From a virus, in the IMG/VR virus record IMGVR_UViG_3300005843_000025, positions 1 to 34,601 of that record: DNA of 34,601 nt, one strand, 5' to 3'. The notes beneath the pieces are model-generated. The model saw nothing but the letters and a program-made list of their open reading frames with translations, was not told where the DNA came from and did no database searches. Below are positions 17,504 to 24,989 of this stretch, piece after piece. The first letter of the stretch is position 1. Every line of letters starts with the position of its first letter. Both the position numbers and the translations under genes were made by a program.

Positions 17504-20388
17504 CTTCTCCAGGGATTATCGAGGCGATCTTCTGCCTCGGGAAAATTCTTTATGCTGATGCCGCGGCTCCATAATTTTCGGAAAGTCTTTTCAGTTACGC
17601 CATCGGATCCGGCGGTCATCGTGACGAAGCTCTCAGAGATATTCTTTCCGAGCATCCTGCTTTTCTCTTTCTCGAATGCGCGCTGTTGCCGCGCAAGCGC
17701 CGGCGCCGTAAAGCGATGATAAATCAATTTATCAAGCGTTCCTGCTTCGATCGCCTCGAAGAGCTCATAATGCTTACGATTCGTCTCCGGATCCGTCACG
17801 CGCTCGCCATGCTTCAGGAGCGCGACCTTCTCATCCTTCTTCATCTTGATTCCCGGCCAGCGCTTGCCGTCAGCTCTGACAAAGCTCACGCCTTCGTGAT
17901 ATTTCGGAGGCTGCAGCGCAAGCGTCGCCGCAAGCTCTGATGCTGCGAGAGCTGAAGTAAGCGTGATCAAAATCCCTGCAGCGATTGGATTGCCGGCTTC
18001 TTTCGAGAGGATATCCATGATCGCTTGCGCCGTCTTCAGCCCGATATCGAAAACGGCTCGGCCTTTCGCGATGATATCTTCTCGCTGCCTGATCTTGTTG
18101 AGCTGAGACTGCAGCGCACGCTCATTGCCGACGCGCTTATCTTTGAGCTCCTTGCTGCGCTTTTCATATTCGGCCTGTCCGATGATGCGCTCGTCGAATT
18201 GTGCTTTCAGATCCGCCGTCTCCTGGTCTTGCGCTGCTTGATTAGCGGCGAGCTGAGCGTTGACGTTATCCTCATTCGACTTTGCAATATTGCTGAAGAC
18301 ATCAGCTGAGGCATCGCCGATTTGATTGATCAGATCGAGTTCTTCGCGATGAAGCGCCTGGAGTCGGCGCTGCTGCTTCTCTTCATCGCTGACTTCTTTT
18401 TCATTGAGCTTGATCTTCGCCTCGATGAATGCCTGCGCCGCTTTGAGCTTCTCTGCATCAGTCGATGCTGAGCTCTTGAGGATCTCTTCATTCTTCAGCG
18501 CCTCGGCCTGCAGCTCTTTCTGCATGATATCCTCAGCGAGCTTCTCCGAATCAGCTTTGCCGCGGTTCGCTTTCTCTTTCGCCGCTTCCGTCAGTGCGAG
18601 AATCTCCTTCGTCTTGGTTAAGTCGATATTCTGCAGCGTCGCCGCGAGATCTTCTTTCGCATTATTCTCATTGAGCTTCTTGCGCTCCTTCGCGATCTCC
18701 TGATCCGTCTTCAATCGATTGGTCCGGATGATCGCATCGGTCGCATTCTCTTCATGAATAACGAAGGTATTGAAATCTTCGACAGCTTTGCGATCGCCTT
18801 CGACCGCGATCGTGATCTTTTGATTTGTCGTCGAATCCGTGACCGTTGAAAATTTCGTCACGCCGGCATCTTTGAACGTCTGTTTATTCTGAGCGATTTT
18901 ATTCGCCAGGGCCTGCTGCTGCTCTTTGATGAATCCCTGATGCTTCGCCTCAAGGATCGCTTCGATATTCTGCTGCTCCTGCTCGAGCCTTTGCGCATCG
19001 AGCTTCGCGAGCGCATTCAATTCATCGGCGCCGGCATCGGTCCGCAGCTTATCTGCTTCCTTCAAAGCTTCGGCTTGCTTCTTCGCACGCTCTTTCGCTG
19101 AGGCACCGGTGATCTCATCGATCTGCTTTTCTCTGGCAGCGATTTCAGCCAGGATCTTTGCTTGCTGAGCTTTGCCGGTCGTGAGCGGATTCTCGACGCG
19201 CTCAAGCTCGGCCTGCAAATTTGCGACCTGCTGCTTGAGATGCTCAAGCGTGATCGTCGATCTTTCAGCGAGCCGGCGATCGCGATCTTCTGCTTGCCGG
19301 AGGAGATCCTCAGCTGCAGCGACTTCAGCTTCAAAATATATTCTTTGCGCGCCTTTCGCTGTCTGCAGGCGCAGCTGCGCATCCGCTTTCAGCTGATCGA
19401 GCGTCTCCTTATCTGCTTGTGCATAAATTTTCGTCAGTGCTTCCTGCTGCGTTGCAACGGCATCGCGTTGATTCTTCGCATCTTCTTCATCTGTCGTCGT
19501 CTTGCGGAATAATCCGAAAGGATTCAGGAGGACTGACCTGTTTTTATCGACGAGATCTTTCGCTCCCTGGAAAATCAAGCCGAGGCCCTCGAGCCAGGCC
19601 GAAGCATATTTCGCTGCAAAGACTTTCGCCGGAGCGATCTGCTCACCGATCCGAATCGTCGTCTCTTCAATCTCGACTTGCGTCCGCTGCAGCTCGCCTT
19701 GCACGCCGGCGAGACCTTTCTCGGCGAAGCCTTTATATTTCTCCGCGACGAGATCAATCACGGCGCCGTTCTCACGTTCGACCTGAGACGTATCGCGGAT
19801 CTTCGCATCGAGCTTGCCGAGCTTGCCGATATTTCCTTCAAGCGTCGCATCGAGGATCCGGACGGCTCCCTCCAGGCCGAGCTCAGGCTTCACAGCTGCA
19901 AGCTCCGTCGCGGCATTGATAATCTTCTTGATCTGTGCTTCGGATCTTCCTTGCACAGCAAGAAAGGCGCTCTGCGAATTAATAACGGCGGGAGGGATGG
20001 CGAGACGAACAGAGAGCTCTTCGGCAAACTTCAGGAGGCGCTCCTGCGCCGGTGCATTTCCTTGCAAGGCTCCGAGGAGCTGCAAGGCGCTCTTCTCTGA
20101 TTTAGCAAAAGCATCAACGGCTTCTTCGCCAAAATGGATAATGCGCTCGACGGCGAAAGCGGCGACGACGCGCTCAGCAAGAGATCGGAAACGATCAGAG
20201 ATCCGCTCGGCTTCTTTGCCGAGACCGGACATTTCTTCGGCGGCATGCTTTGCGCCTTGCCCCGCTGCATCGGTTGCTTTTTTTGCCGAAGCTTCGACGA
20301 TTCCGAATTGCTTGCGGAGCTCGGAGACATCTCCTTTAAGCTTATCAATCTCTAATCGATAGACGGCGACGATATCTTCTTCAGCCAT
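17500..20388 (-). CDS. Tape measure protein (962 aa)
   Basis: The longest gene in the window. It sets tail length and is threaded inside the tail tube. The N-terminal part is helical with hydrophobic patches (RVVAAFAVERIIHFGEEAVDAF). Residues about 320-760 are almost continuous coiled coil rich in A, K, E and Q. A hydrophobic segment follows (NPIAAGILITLTSALAASE, about residue 800). The C-terminal region contains PPKYHEGVSFVRADG and KKDEKVALLKHGERV, a pattern often seen at the ends of tape measure proteins. It lies just after a tail-chaperone-like gene pair, the standard order. No muralytic domain is visible. Confidence 0.9.
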   Translation of the reverse strand: MAEEDIVAVYRLEIDKLKGDVSELRKQFGIVEASAKKATDAAGQGAKHAAEEMSGLGKEAERISDRFRSLAERVVAAFAVERIIHFGEEAVDAFAKSEKSALQLLGALQGNAPAQERLLKFAEELSVRLAIPPAVINSQSAFLAVQGRSEAQIKKIINAATELAAVKPELGLEGAVRILDATLEGNIGKLGKLDAKIRDTSQVERENGAVIDLVAEKYKGFAEKGLAGVQGELQRTQVEIEETTIRIGEQIAPAKVFAAKYASAWLEGLGLIFQGAKDLVDKNRSVLLNPFGLFRKTTTDEEDAKNQRDAVATQQEALTKIYAQADKETLDQLKADAQLRLQTAKGAQRIYFEAEVAAAEDLLRQAEDRDRRLAERSTITLEHLKQQVANLQAELERVENPLTTGKAQQAKILAEIAAREKQIDEITGASAKERAKKQAEALKEADKLRTDAGADELNALAKLDAQRLEQEQQNIEAILEAKHQGFIKEQQQALANKIAQNKQTFKDAGVTKFSTVTDSTTNQKITIAVEGDRKAVEDFNTFVIHEENATDAIIRTNRLKTDQEIAKERKKLNENNAKEDLAATLQNIDLTKTKEILALTEAAKEKANRGKADSEKLAEDIMQKELQAEALKNEEILKSSASTDAEKLKAAQAFIEAKIKLNEKEVSDEEKQQRRLQALHREELDLINQIGDASADVFSNIAKSNEDNVNAQLAANQAAQDQETADLKAQFDERIIGQAEYEKRSKELKDKRVGNERALQSQLNKIRQREDIIAKGRAVFDIGLKTAQAIMDILSKEAGNPIAAGILITLTSALAASELAATLALQPPKYHEGVSFVRADGKRWPGIKMKKDEKVALLKHGERVTDPETNRKHYELFEAIEAGTLDKLIYHRFTAPALARQQRAFEKEKSRMLGKNISESFVTMTAGSDGVTEKTFRKLWSRGISIKNFPEAEDRLDNPWRR

Positions 20389-20454
20389 GCCAAGAAATTA
20401 AAAAGGTGAAATTCTTGCCGGTTGATATGCTGAGGCCCGCAGCAACATCGCGGA

Positions 20455-20568
20455 TTACTTGCGAAGAAGCATCCGGTCGACAAATATATCTAATTTCATG
20501 AGATATTCGCCGACGGTCATTTTTTTGAGCTCAGCGAACTCAACCATGCTGCCGGAGGCGAGCAGCAT
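20455..20568 (-). CDS. -1 frame extension of the tail-chaperone gene (gpGT-like) or coupled 37-aa ORF
   Basis: This frame lies -1 relative to the 245-aa gene and is open far upstream of that gene's stop. A -1 slip near 20601-20607 would replace the last ten or so residues with a tail reading RRSEQDFEQSLMLLASGS and ending in EYLMKLDIFVDRMLLRK. The fusion would be about 283 aa. As an alternative, an ATG at 20568 overlaps the stop (TGATG) and could give a separate 37-aa protein. A -1 extension directly before the tape measure is the hallmark of lambda gpG/gpGT-type tail assembly chaperones, so I favour the frameshift. Confidence 0.55.
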   Translation of the reverse strand: MLLASGSMVEFAELKKMTVGEYLMKLDIFVDRMLLRK

Positions 20569-21305
20569 CAAGCTTTGCTCGAAATCCTGCTCAGATCTTC
20601 TTTTTCTTCTTCCGATAAAGAGGCGATCCTCATCCTCAAAGCCTTCAGAAACTGCTGATTCTGCAGCGACTCGGTCCAGTATTTGTTCCACTCTTCGTCC
20701 GACATCCGATAGGAATCGTATATCCGCTTCAATTCTTTTTGCCGAAAAAAAAACAGGGGATTGCCGGTCTCGGCCTGCAGCGCATCGACTTTCTCGAGCT
20801 GTATCTGATTATTATAGACGAGCGGATCCTCATCCTGGCGAACCCATTGCACGGCAAGGAAATTCAAAAGCAGCTCCGTATGCAAGGTCATTTTCTCCCG
20901 CTGCCGGATCTCTTCGATCAAGACTCCGATCCGGGCCGCATTCTTCGGATTCGAGACGCCTTTCGCAAGCGCTTCGCTCATCGCATCGCAGAGGCCGCGC
21001 ATCTCCTCGGGAGAAATGGAGGAAGTCATCCACATGAGAAAATATTTCATCATGCCGTATCGCTGCACAGGCAAAGAGACATGGTCCGGGAAGCCGGAAT
21101 AATTATTCCCGAGCGCATCGATATATCTATGCTCGAGATTCGCCCGGTCGAATTTCAGCCGCGAGCTTTCGGCATGAACGATCGAGAGGATATCGGCCCG
21201 GCGGAGTTTATAAAGCTGCTCGCAGTCGATGAAAGGAATCAGCTCTTGCTGATTGTCGCGCGCGAAGCGCTTGTAGCTGAAGAAGTTTTTGAGAGAAAAT
21301 TTCAT
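20568..21305 (-). CDS. Putative tail assembly chaperone (245 aa)
   Basis: It starts at ATG 21305 in an ATGA overlap; CAAAGAACAAAGCAC lies just before the start. The protein is mostly helical, with LIPFIDCEQLYKLRRADIL and a central GMMKYFLMWMTSSISPEEMR. It has no membrane segment. It precedes the tape measure gene and has a -1 frame extension at its 3' end, the arrangement of lambda G/T. Chaperones of this type bind the tape measure and are not in the mature particle. Sequence families of these chaperones diverge greatly, so the call is by arrangement. Confidence 0.6.
   Translation of the reverse strand: MKFSLKNFFSYKRFARDNQQELIPFIDCEQLYKLRRADILSIVHAESSRLKFDRANLEHRYIDALGNNYSGFPDHVSLPVQRYGMMKYFLMWMTSSISPEEMRGLCDAMSEALAKGVSNPKNAARIGVLIEEIRQREKMTLHTELLLNFLAVQWVRQDEDPLVYNNQIQLEKVDALQAETGNPLFFFRQKELKRIYDSYRMSDEEWNKYWTESLQNQQFLKALRMRIASLSEEEKEDLSRISSKA
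20597..20612 (-). other. Candidate -1 ribosomal slippage site
   Basis: In frame zero the minus strand reads GAA GAA GAA AAA GAA GAT here. The A-rich run allows the lysine codon AAA (20603-20601) to re-pair perfectly one base back, and the neighbouring GAA codons to re-pair partly as AGA. It is not a canonical X XXY YYZ heptamer. About 6-12 bases downstream GAGCAG can pair with CTGCTC some 20 bases further on, a possible stimulatory stem. The site lies within the stretch where both frames are open. Confidence 0.4.
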
Positions 21306-21595
21306 GTGCTTTGTTCTTTGTAAATGCTTGGAATATGTGTGATGAATCCTTCGCCTTTCGGGCGATGGCCTTCAGCGTATGAGATGTGACAGTGCATGTC
21401 CTCTGCGCGATATTCAAAAACGGTATCGTATCCGAAGAAATAGCAAACGCGCGCTGCTTGTGCTTTATAATCGCCTTTCATTTCATCAGTAAAGAATCCG
21501 ATTTTTCTAAAAGTCGGATAATGGAAGAACTCCTGCATGAATCTTCGCAGGACGCCTTCATCTGAAGTATCGATCGGCTTGATTTTATTTTTCAT
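21302..21595 (-). CDS. Hypothetical protein (97 aa)
   Basis: The ATG at 21595 is preferred to an upstream in-frame start at 21622 because TTATCAAAGCAA stands directly before it, the best match to the recurrent leader. It ends in an ATGA overlap with the tail-chaperone-like gene. The protein has aromatic-rich stretches (RFMQEFFHYPTFRKIGFFTD, CYFFGYDTVFEYR) and HCHISYAEGH. I recognise no family. Possibly the first gene of the tail transcript or last of the accessory block. Confidence 0.65.
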   Translation of the reverse strand: MKNKIKPIDTSDEGVLRRFMQEFFHYPTFRKIGFFTDEMKGDYKAQAARVCYFFGYDTVFEYRAEDMHCHISYAEGHRPKGEGFITHIPSIYKEQST

Positions 21596-21878
21596 TTGCT
21601 TTGATAAGATCCCGGAGAGCAATCAGCCGGCGGACATAAGGCATCCAGGCTCGGCCTTTCTTCAATCCGTTGACGCATCCGAAATGCGAAGATATAAAGA
21701 GCGCGGGATCTCTGATCTCTGTATGCGCATTCAGCCGGATCGGGCCGGCAGGAATCGCTCTCCCCTGGAAGAAGGCGGCAAGCTCGGCGAGCTGCGTTTC
21801 ATACTTGAAAGGCTCAGCTTTGATCTGATCTCTTCCGCTGATTGATATCCTTCCAGTTCGATTGAATTCCTCTTTCAC
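21585..21878 (-). CDS. DUF6965-like protein (97 aa)
   Basis: The C-terminal 65 residues follow the DUF6965 pattern: LAELAAFFQGRAIPAGPIRL, then a TEIRDPALFISSHF segment and PYVRRLIALRDLI at the end. From memory this small family is found in Bacteroidota and their phages; its function is unknown. The start is GTG at 21878, since no in-frame ATG precedes the domain. The gene overlaps both neighbours (the upstream gene by 65 bases), which is more than usual here and leaves some doubt about the exact start. Confidence 0.7.
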   Translation of the reverse strand: MKEEFNRTGRISISGRDQIKAEPFKYETQLAELAAFFQGRAIPAGPIRLNAHTEIRDPALFISSHFGCVNGLKKGRAWMPYVRRLIALRDLIKANEK

Positions 21879-22104
21879 GCTCTTGTAGATTTATAAATGA
21901 TTGGCATTCTCGTCTCGTCTTGAACCATCGATAAGGCTCGCGCGGAATCTCCCATCGCTTTACTCGCTTCGGAAAGGGAGTACATCTTCCGAAATAATAC
22001 CAGCCTTTCCGATACTTCGGCTTGAATGAAAATCCGTTTCCGATATAAAACAGTGCGAGAAAGATTATCGCTATTTCAGCGGAAAATATGATTATGAATC
22101 CCAT
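21814..22104 (-). CDS. Hypothetical membrane-anchored protein (96 aa)
   Basis: The N-terminus is a hydrophobic helix (IIIFSAEIAIIFLALFYIG, residues 3-21) followed by a basic, aromatic region (KYRKGWYYFGRC, REPYRWFKTRREC). It would be a single-span inner-membrane protein with a cytoplasmic or periplasmic basic tail. The ATG at 22104 lies inside the last codons of a short upstream frame. The 3' end overlaps the DUF6965-like gene by 65 bases. No family is recognised. A lysis-related function is possible but unsupported. Confidence 0.5.
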   Translation of the reverse strand: MGFIIIFSAEIAIIFLALFYIGNGFSFKPKYRKGWYYFGRCTPFPKRVKRWEIPREPYRWFKTRRECQSFINLQERERGIQSNWKDINQRKRSDQS

Positions 22105-22250
22105 CGCTTCTTCCTGTTTTTATCGATGCGCATTAGCGCTGCTTTGACTTCGATCAATCGCATGAAATCCCGGAAGGGAATATAGGGCCTCGATCGGAAT
22201 TGATCTTCGAGCCGGCTGAGCTCGGCGCTGAGGACTTCAGATGAATTCAC
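22092..22250 (-). CDS. Micro-protein with GTG start (52 aa)
   Basis: A short frame starts at GTG 22250, 14 bases before the end of the upstream gene, and ends in TAA at 22092 just inside the next gene. The product begins (V/M)NSSEVLSAELSRLEDQF, has RSRPYIPFRDFMRLIEVK in the middle and a basic end (DKNRKKRWDS). It fills what would otherwise be a 130-base gap in a region of overlapping genes, the main argument for it. It is helical, with no membrane span. Function unknown. Confidence 0.5.
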   Translation of the reverse strand: MNSSEVLSAELSRLEDQFRSRPYIPFRDFMRLIEVKAALMRIDKNRKKRWDS

Positions 22251-22749
22251 GACTCAAATATTTAACAGGCTTATTGATTGATTCTGCGTATTCGATTTCG
22301 CTTCGTGTTGAATCTCCGATATAGCCGCCGACATCAAGGATATGAACTTCGTCAGCCATATCAATTTTCCTTTTATGTAAATCGTCAGCTTTAATTTTGT
22401 ACTCGCTCGTTTTTCCGAATTCGCGTTCAATATCAACGAACATACAGCAGGGAAGAAGCGCAATTTCTCCTTTAATGACAGCTTCATATTCAGCCCTCTT
22501 AAAAGCCTCCTTTGCTACTCGGAGAGAACCACAATAACAAATCACTCTCTGTCGAGTCAATTTCATGGGATTCAAAGATTCGAGTAGAATCATTGCTTCA
22601 TTTACAGTTATTAAAATCCCTTTCTCGTCGCCCCATGACGCTTCGTCTAATTCTTCGCTATTGTCAAGCGCATAGTTAATTTTGTTTCTGAAAATGCCGA
22701 CAGCATTGCGCAAATTTTGATTCTGAATTTTGTTGAGTTCGATCTCCAT
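22237..22749 (-). CDS. Nucleoside 2-deoxyribosyltransferase / SLOG-like protein (170 aa)
   Basis: The second half has the nucleoside-deoxyribosyltransferase-like (SLOG-related) pattern found in many phages. CYCGSLRVAKEAFKRAEYEA (residues 71-90) is the nucleotide-binding loop region, LHKRKIDMADEVHILDVGG (124-142) follows, and IGDSTRSEIEYAESINKPV (144-162) carries the conserved serine and glutamate. It may bind or hydrolyse a nucleotide or NAD-like ligand. Residues 1-62 form a separate helical extension. By eye the gene is richer in A+T than its neighbours and lacks their many GATC sites, suggesting more recent acquisition. Real catalytic activity is unknown. Confidence 0.72.
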   Translation of the reverse strand: MEIELNKIQNQNLRNAVGIFRNKINYALDNSEELDEASWGDEKGILITVNEAMILLESLNPMKLTRQRVICYCGSLRVAKEAFKRAEYEAVIKGEIALLPCCMFVDIEREFGKTSEYKIKADDLHKRKIDMADEVHILDVGGYIGDSTRSEIEYAESINKPVKYLSREFI

Positions 22750-22756
22750 GAGAATT

Positions 22757-23269
22757 TTATTTTAATGTAATTATCAAGCCATCCTTCCCTGCGCGGATCC
22801 GGCCCGCTTTGCCGAGCTGCGATCGGCTATCGATCTCAAGGATGATCGCAATGACGCAAGCGATCCCTCCGAAGCCGATCAGCGCCGGCTTGAAGAGATT
22901 CTGCTTCGGCTCGCGCATATCTCCAGGATGCCGCTCATCTTTCATCAAGCAGCCGCCGATGATCGCCAGGGATCCGCCGGCACCGAAAGCGAGGCCCTGC
23001 TTCCATTCGCGATCGCTCAGGCGAATCTGCGAGCTCATGTAGAGAATCGCTTTATCCGAGCTGTCGCGCGCCTGAGCGCCTGCAGGCTTCGCCCAAAAGA
23101 GCAGGATCGCAAACCATACAAGGAGCGCGAAGAAAGCGAAGATCCATCGGCGCTCGCGCGCATACTTGATCTCGTGCCGATTCCTGTAAGGATGGCCGTA
23201 ATGTTCGCGATGAGCAATCTCGCTCGCGGAAATGCCTTCCGGATAGTCCGGATCATAAGTCTTTTTCAT
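22757..23269 (-). CDS. Hypothetical membrane protein with two or three spans (170 aa)
   Basis: The ATG at 23269 (MKKTYDPDYPEGISASEIAH) forms an ATGA overlap; a longer frame to 23317 would overlap the previous gene. A strong span lies at about residues 42-62 (WIFAFFALLVWFAILLFWA) and is followed by KPAGAQA, which looks like a signal-peptidase site but comes after a long cytoplasmic region. Two weaker spans are near residues 96-108 and 126-142 (FGGIACVIAIILEI). It could be holin- or envelope-related, but there is no family match. Confidence 0.6.
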   Translation of the reverse strand: MKKTYDPDYPEGISASEIAHREHYGHPYRNRHEIKYARERRWIFAFFALLVWFAILLFWAKPAGAQARDSSDKAILYMSSQIRLSDREWKQGLAFGAGGSLAIIGGCLMKDERHPGDMREPKQNLFKPALIGFGGIACVIAIILEIDSRSQLGKAGRIRAGKDGLIITLK

Positions 23270-23490
23270 TTTAGGTCTGATTTGATTTCGCACATATTGC
23301 AGCCGGGATGATCGCACTCGAAATAAGTGTAGCCCAAGCTATGCTTTTCAATCGTGAATCGATGCTCATGCTTCTCGAGGCCCTTCTTGACAAGATGCCA
23401 GGATTTGCGCTTCGCCGGATCCGCATTCACCCAAAAGAAGAAGAGCGGGATCAGCTGCAAGCGCTGAAGAAAGGTAAGATTATATTTCAT
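23266..23490 (-). CDS. Small protein with a C-terminal His/Cys cluster (74 aa)
   Basis: ATGA overlaps join it to both neighbours. The N-terminus has a short hydrophobic stretch (LQLIPLFFFWV). The C-terminal half contains KHEHRFTIEKH, then YTYFECDHPGCNMCEIKSD with three cysteines and a histidine arranged like a small zinc knuckle (C-x-H-x2-C-x2-C). It may bind zinc and possibly nucleic acid or a protein partner. No family is recognised. Confidence 0.65.
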   Translation of the reverse strand: MKYNLTFLQRLQLIPLFFFWVNADPAKRKSWHLVKKGLEKHEHRFTIEKHSLGYTYFECDHPGCNMCEIKSDLK

Positions 23491-23933
23491 GAATTAACCT
23501 CAAGCGAATTGCGACGATATTTGAGCTGAGTCTCTTTGTATGCGGGCCATTCTCCCTCGGAAAGATAGCTCATCAAAAGCTCCTTCGCGCGCTTCTCCGC
23601 TTCTTCATGATTCTTCGCCCACAAAGTCACCTCAGCCGGCACGCTCCGGATCCAGGTAATAAAGCGAAGCCGAACGGTATCGATATCGAGAAGGCGTGAG
23701 AGCGCATCATCTTTGCTGAAATTCGGATGTGCCTCTGCGACAAATTTCTGATCGATGCGGACGCGAAAGAAATACTTTCCGTCTTCGTAAAGACCGCTCG
23801 GCAGCAGCTCGATCTTCATTTCAGTATCGCATGCCGACTGATAGATTGCGACGAATTCTTCTGCGAGCTTTCGCGAAGGAAGGTATGCGAGATTCTCGCA
23901 CCCTTGCCGGTATTCAATTTTTACGACAAACAT
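23487..23933 (-). CDS. Hypothetical protein (148 aa)
   Basis: It follows a 103-base gap and has a clear leader, AATCAAAGCAAA, before its ATG at 23933, so it is probably the first gene of a translation unit. The N-terminal half is beta-rich (MFVVKIEYRQGCENLAYLPS, YEDGKYFFRVRIDQKFV). The C-terminal half contains helices (NHEEAEKRAKELLMSYL). No membrane span or catalytic motif is visible. I do not recognise the family. Confidence 0.65.
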   Translation of the reverse strand: MFVVKIEYRQGCENLAYLPSRKLAEEFVAIYQSACDTEMKIELLPSGLYEDGKYFFRVRIDQKFVAEAHPNFSKDDALSRLLDIDTVRLRFITWIRSVPAEVTLWAKNHEEAEKRAKELLMSYLSEGEWPAYKETQLKYRRNSLEVNS

Positions 23934-23973
23934 TTTGCTTTGATTAGGAAGCGGTCGAGCCCGAGAAGCTGAT

Positions 23974-24022
23974 GAGGCGCCTCGTTAAGTTATCAACTCG
24001 GCCCGAACGCGTTGCAAATATA
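23974..24022 (-). promoter_or_regulatory. Gap with candidate TATATTTG promoter element and GAGGCGCCTC palindrome
   Basis: The gap 23934-24036 contains, on the minus strand, TATATTTG (24022-24015), an exact match to the Bacteroidota -7 consensus TAnnTTTG. A perfect 10-base palindrome GAGGCGCCTC (23974-23983) follows about 30 bases downstream and could be an operator or a small transcript hairpin. No TTG lies at the normal -33 distance. It is one of the longer non-coding stretches in an otherwise overlapping block, so a promoter here is plausible. Confidence 0.35.
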
Positions 24023-24036
24023 AAAAAGTAATTGAT

Positions 24037-24444
24037 TTAATGATCAGAGGCAAGGACCGGCTCGAGCGCCTTATTCAGCGCAGAGAGCGCACACATGTAA
24101 TAAGGATAAGCGACGAGATATCGCCAGTCGAAATGCCAGGGGAAAACAAAGAAGACGAGCGCATAAGGAATCAGACTATGCACTGAAGCCATGCAGCGCG
24201 GGCAGCTGATCAGCGGTTTCGCCCAAAAGAGGCCGACGCGATTCTCGATCCGGATCCGAAGCCAGGAGAGCGCCTCGATGCTACTCTCGCGGAGCATGCT
24301 CATATCTACCTTGTCCGGCTCCTGCATGATATCGGGCCGGAGCTCATATCTGCCGGCATTATAAAGCCCGAAGATGTAAAGCGAATTGAGGACGATCAGC
24401 GAAAGAAAGGTGAGCATAATTTCAGGAAGTATCGGTTCATTCAT
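24037..24444 (-). CDS. Conserved phage-type membrane protein with CPRC motif (135 aa)
   Basis: The ATG at 24444 (MNEPILPEIMLTFLSLIVLN) is used; it overlaps the end of the upstream micro-gene. Hydrophobic segments lie at about residues 8-28 and 90-112 (LIPYALVFFVFPWHF, YLVAYPYYMCALSAL). Between them is WAKPLISCPRCMASVHSLIP, a CxxC next to the second membrane region. This arrangement resembles DUF1360-like small membrane proteins found in phages and bacilli. Function is unknown. A role at the envelope, for example superinfection exclusion or lysis, is conceivable but only inferred. Confidence 0.65.
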   Translation of the reverse strand: MNEPILPEIMLTFLSLIVLNSLYIFGLYNAGRYELRPDIMQEPDKVDMSMLRESSIEALSWLRIRIENRVGLFWAKPLISCPRCMASVHSLIPYALVFFVFPWHFDWRYLVAYPYYMCALSALNKALEPVLASDH

Positions 24445-24568
24445 GCGGAGGAGTTTTAAAGACAAAGAGCGCGATCGTCACGAGGACCATTAGAACGATG
24501 AAGGCGATCGCTGCAAAATAAGTATTTCGGGCGACGACATACTGCTGCCGGCGTTGGCGAGAATTCAT
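24437..24568 (-). CDS. Single-span micro-protein (43 aa)
   Basis: The start at 24568 overlaps the upstream stop (ATGA), and its own TGA overlaps the next start region, so it is framed on both sides by coupled genes. The sequence is MNSRQRRQQYVVARNTYF, then a hydrophobic span AAIAFIVLMVLVTIALFVF, then a short polar tail. A basic N-terminus followed by one span predicts an N-in membrane protein. Such micro-proteins in phage accessory blocks include spanin-like, holin-like and exclusion proteins, but nothing here decides between them. Confidence 0.6.
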   Translation of the reverse strand: MNSRQRRQQYVVARNTYFAAIAFIVLMVLVTIALFVFKTPPHE

Positions 24569-24801
24569 GATTCGATTTTTCGTTTATAATATTCAGCCTT
24601 CGCCTCAGCGCGATATTGCCCGCGACGATAAATTTTTCGATTATACTCGGCAAGGCGCTCTCCTCGAAAGAAGTCAGAGCATTCAAAGCGATAGAAGTCA
24701 TGCCATCGCTGCAGCTCTTTGCAAAGAGACAGATATCTCGCCTGATAATATCCGAGAGATTTTATTCGCCGGCGATATCGCCTGATGCAGATTCCGAACA
24801 T
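24565..24801 (-). CDS. Small basic Tyr/Arg-rich protein (78 aa)
   Basis: The start at 24801 lies two bases after the upstream stop, and the stop overlaps the next start. The protein is strongly basic and aromatic (CIRRYRRRIKSLGYYQARYL, NRKIYRRGQYRAEAKAEYYK). It probably forms helices and could bind nucleic acid. No family is recognised. A competing frame over the same bases (24456-24701) has no coupling to neighbours and was dismissed. Confidence 0.6.
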   Translation of the reverse strand: MFGICIRRYRRRIKSLGYYQARYLSLCKELQRWHDFYRFECSDFFRGERLAEYNRKIYRRGQYRAEAKAEYYKRKIES

Positions 24802-24803
24802 CG

Positions 24804-24989
24804 CTATGATTTAAGGTATTCGATTAGCTCCTCGATGAGCTTCTTTTTGTCATTCTTTGAGAGCGGCGAATTCCCGATCATCGCGCGTAGGTTCCGGCAT
24901 TTCGCCTGGATCCGGTTCCGGAAAGCAGATTTGTTGCGCTTATATTGCGCCGCGCTGTCCTCGCCTTGCATATCGAAAGGAATATTCAT
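24804..24989 (-). CDS. Small helical hypothetical protein (61 aa)
   Basis: It starts in an ATGA overlap with the kinase-like gene. The N-terminus is MNIPFDMQGEDSAAQYKRNK and the C-terminus is a charged helix (SKNDKKKLIEELIEYLKS). The protein is basic and has no membrane span. Its coupling to the kinase-like gene suggests co-expression, and perhaps a substrate or partner, which is inference. Function unknown. Confidence 0.6.
   Translation of the reverse strand: MNIPFDMQGEDSAAQYKRNKSAFRNRIQAKCRNLRAMIGNSPLSKNDKKKLIEELIEYLKS

Noticed and set aside
24456-24701. 81-codon minus-strand frame over the accessory block
   Set aside because: It overlaps two better frames that are joined by ATGA junctions, and its own ends match no neighbour.
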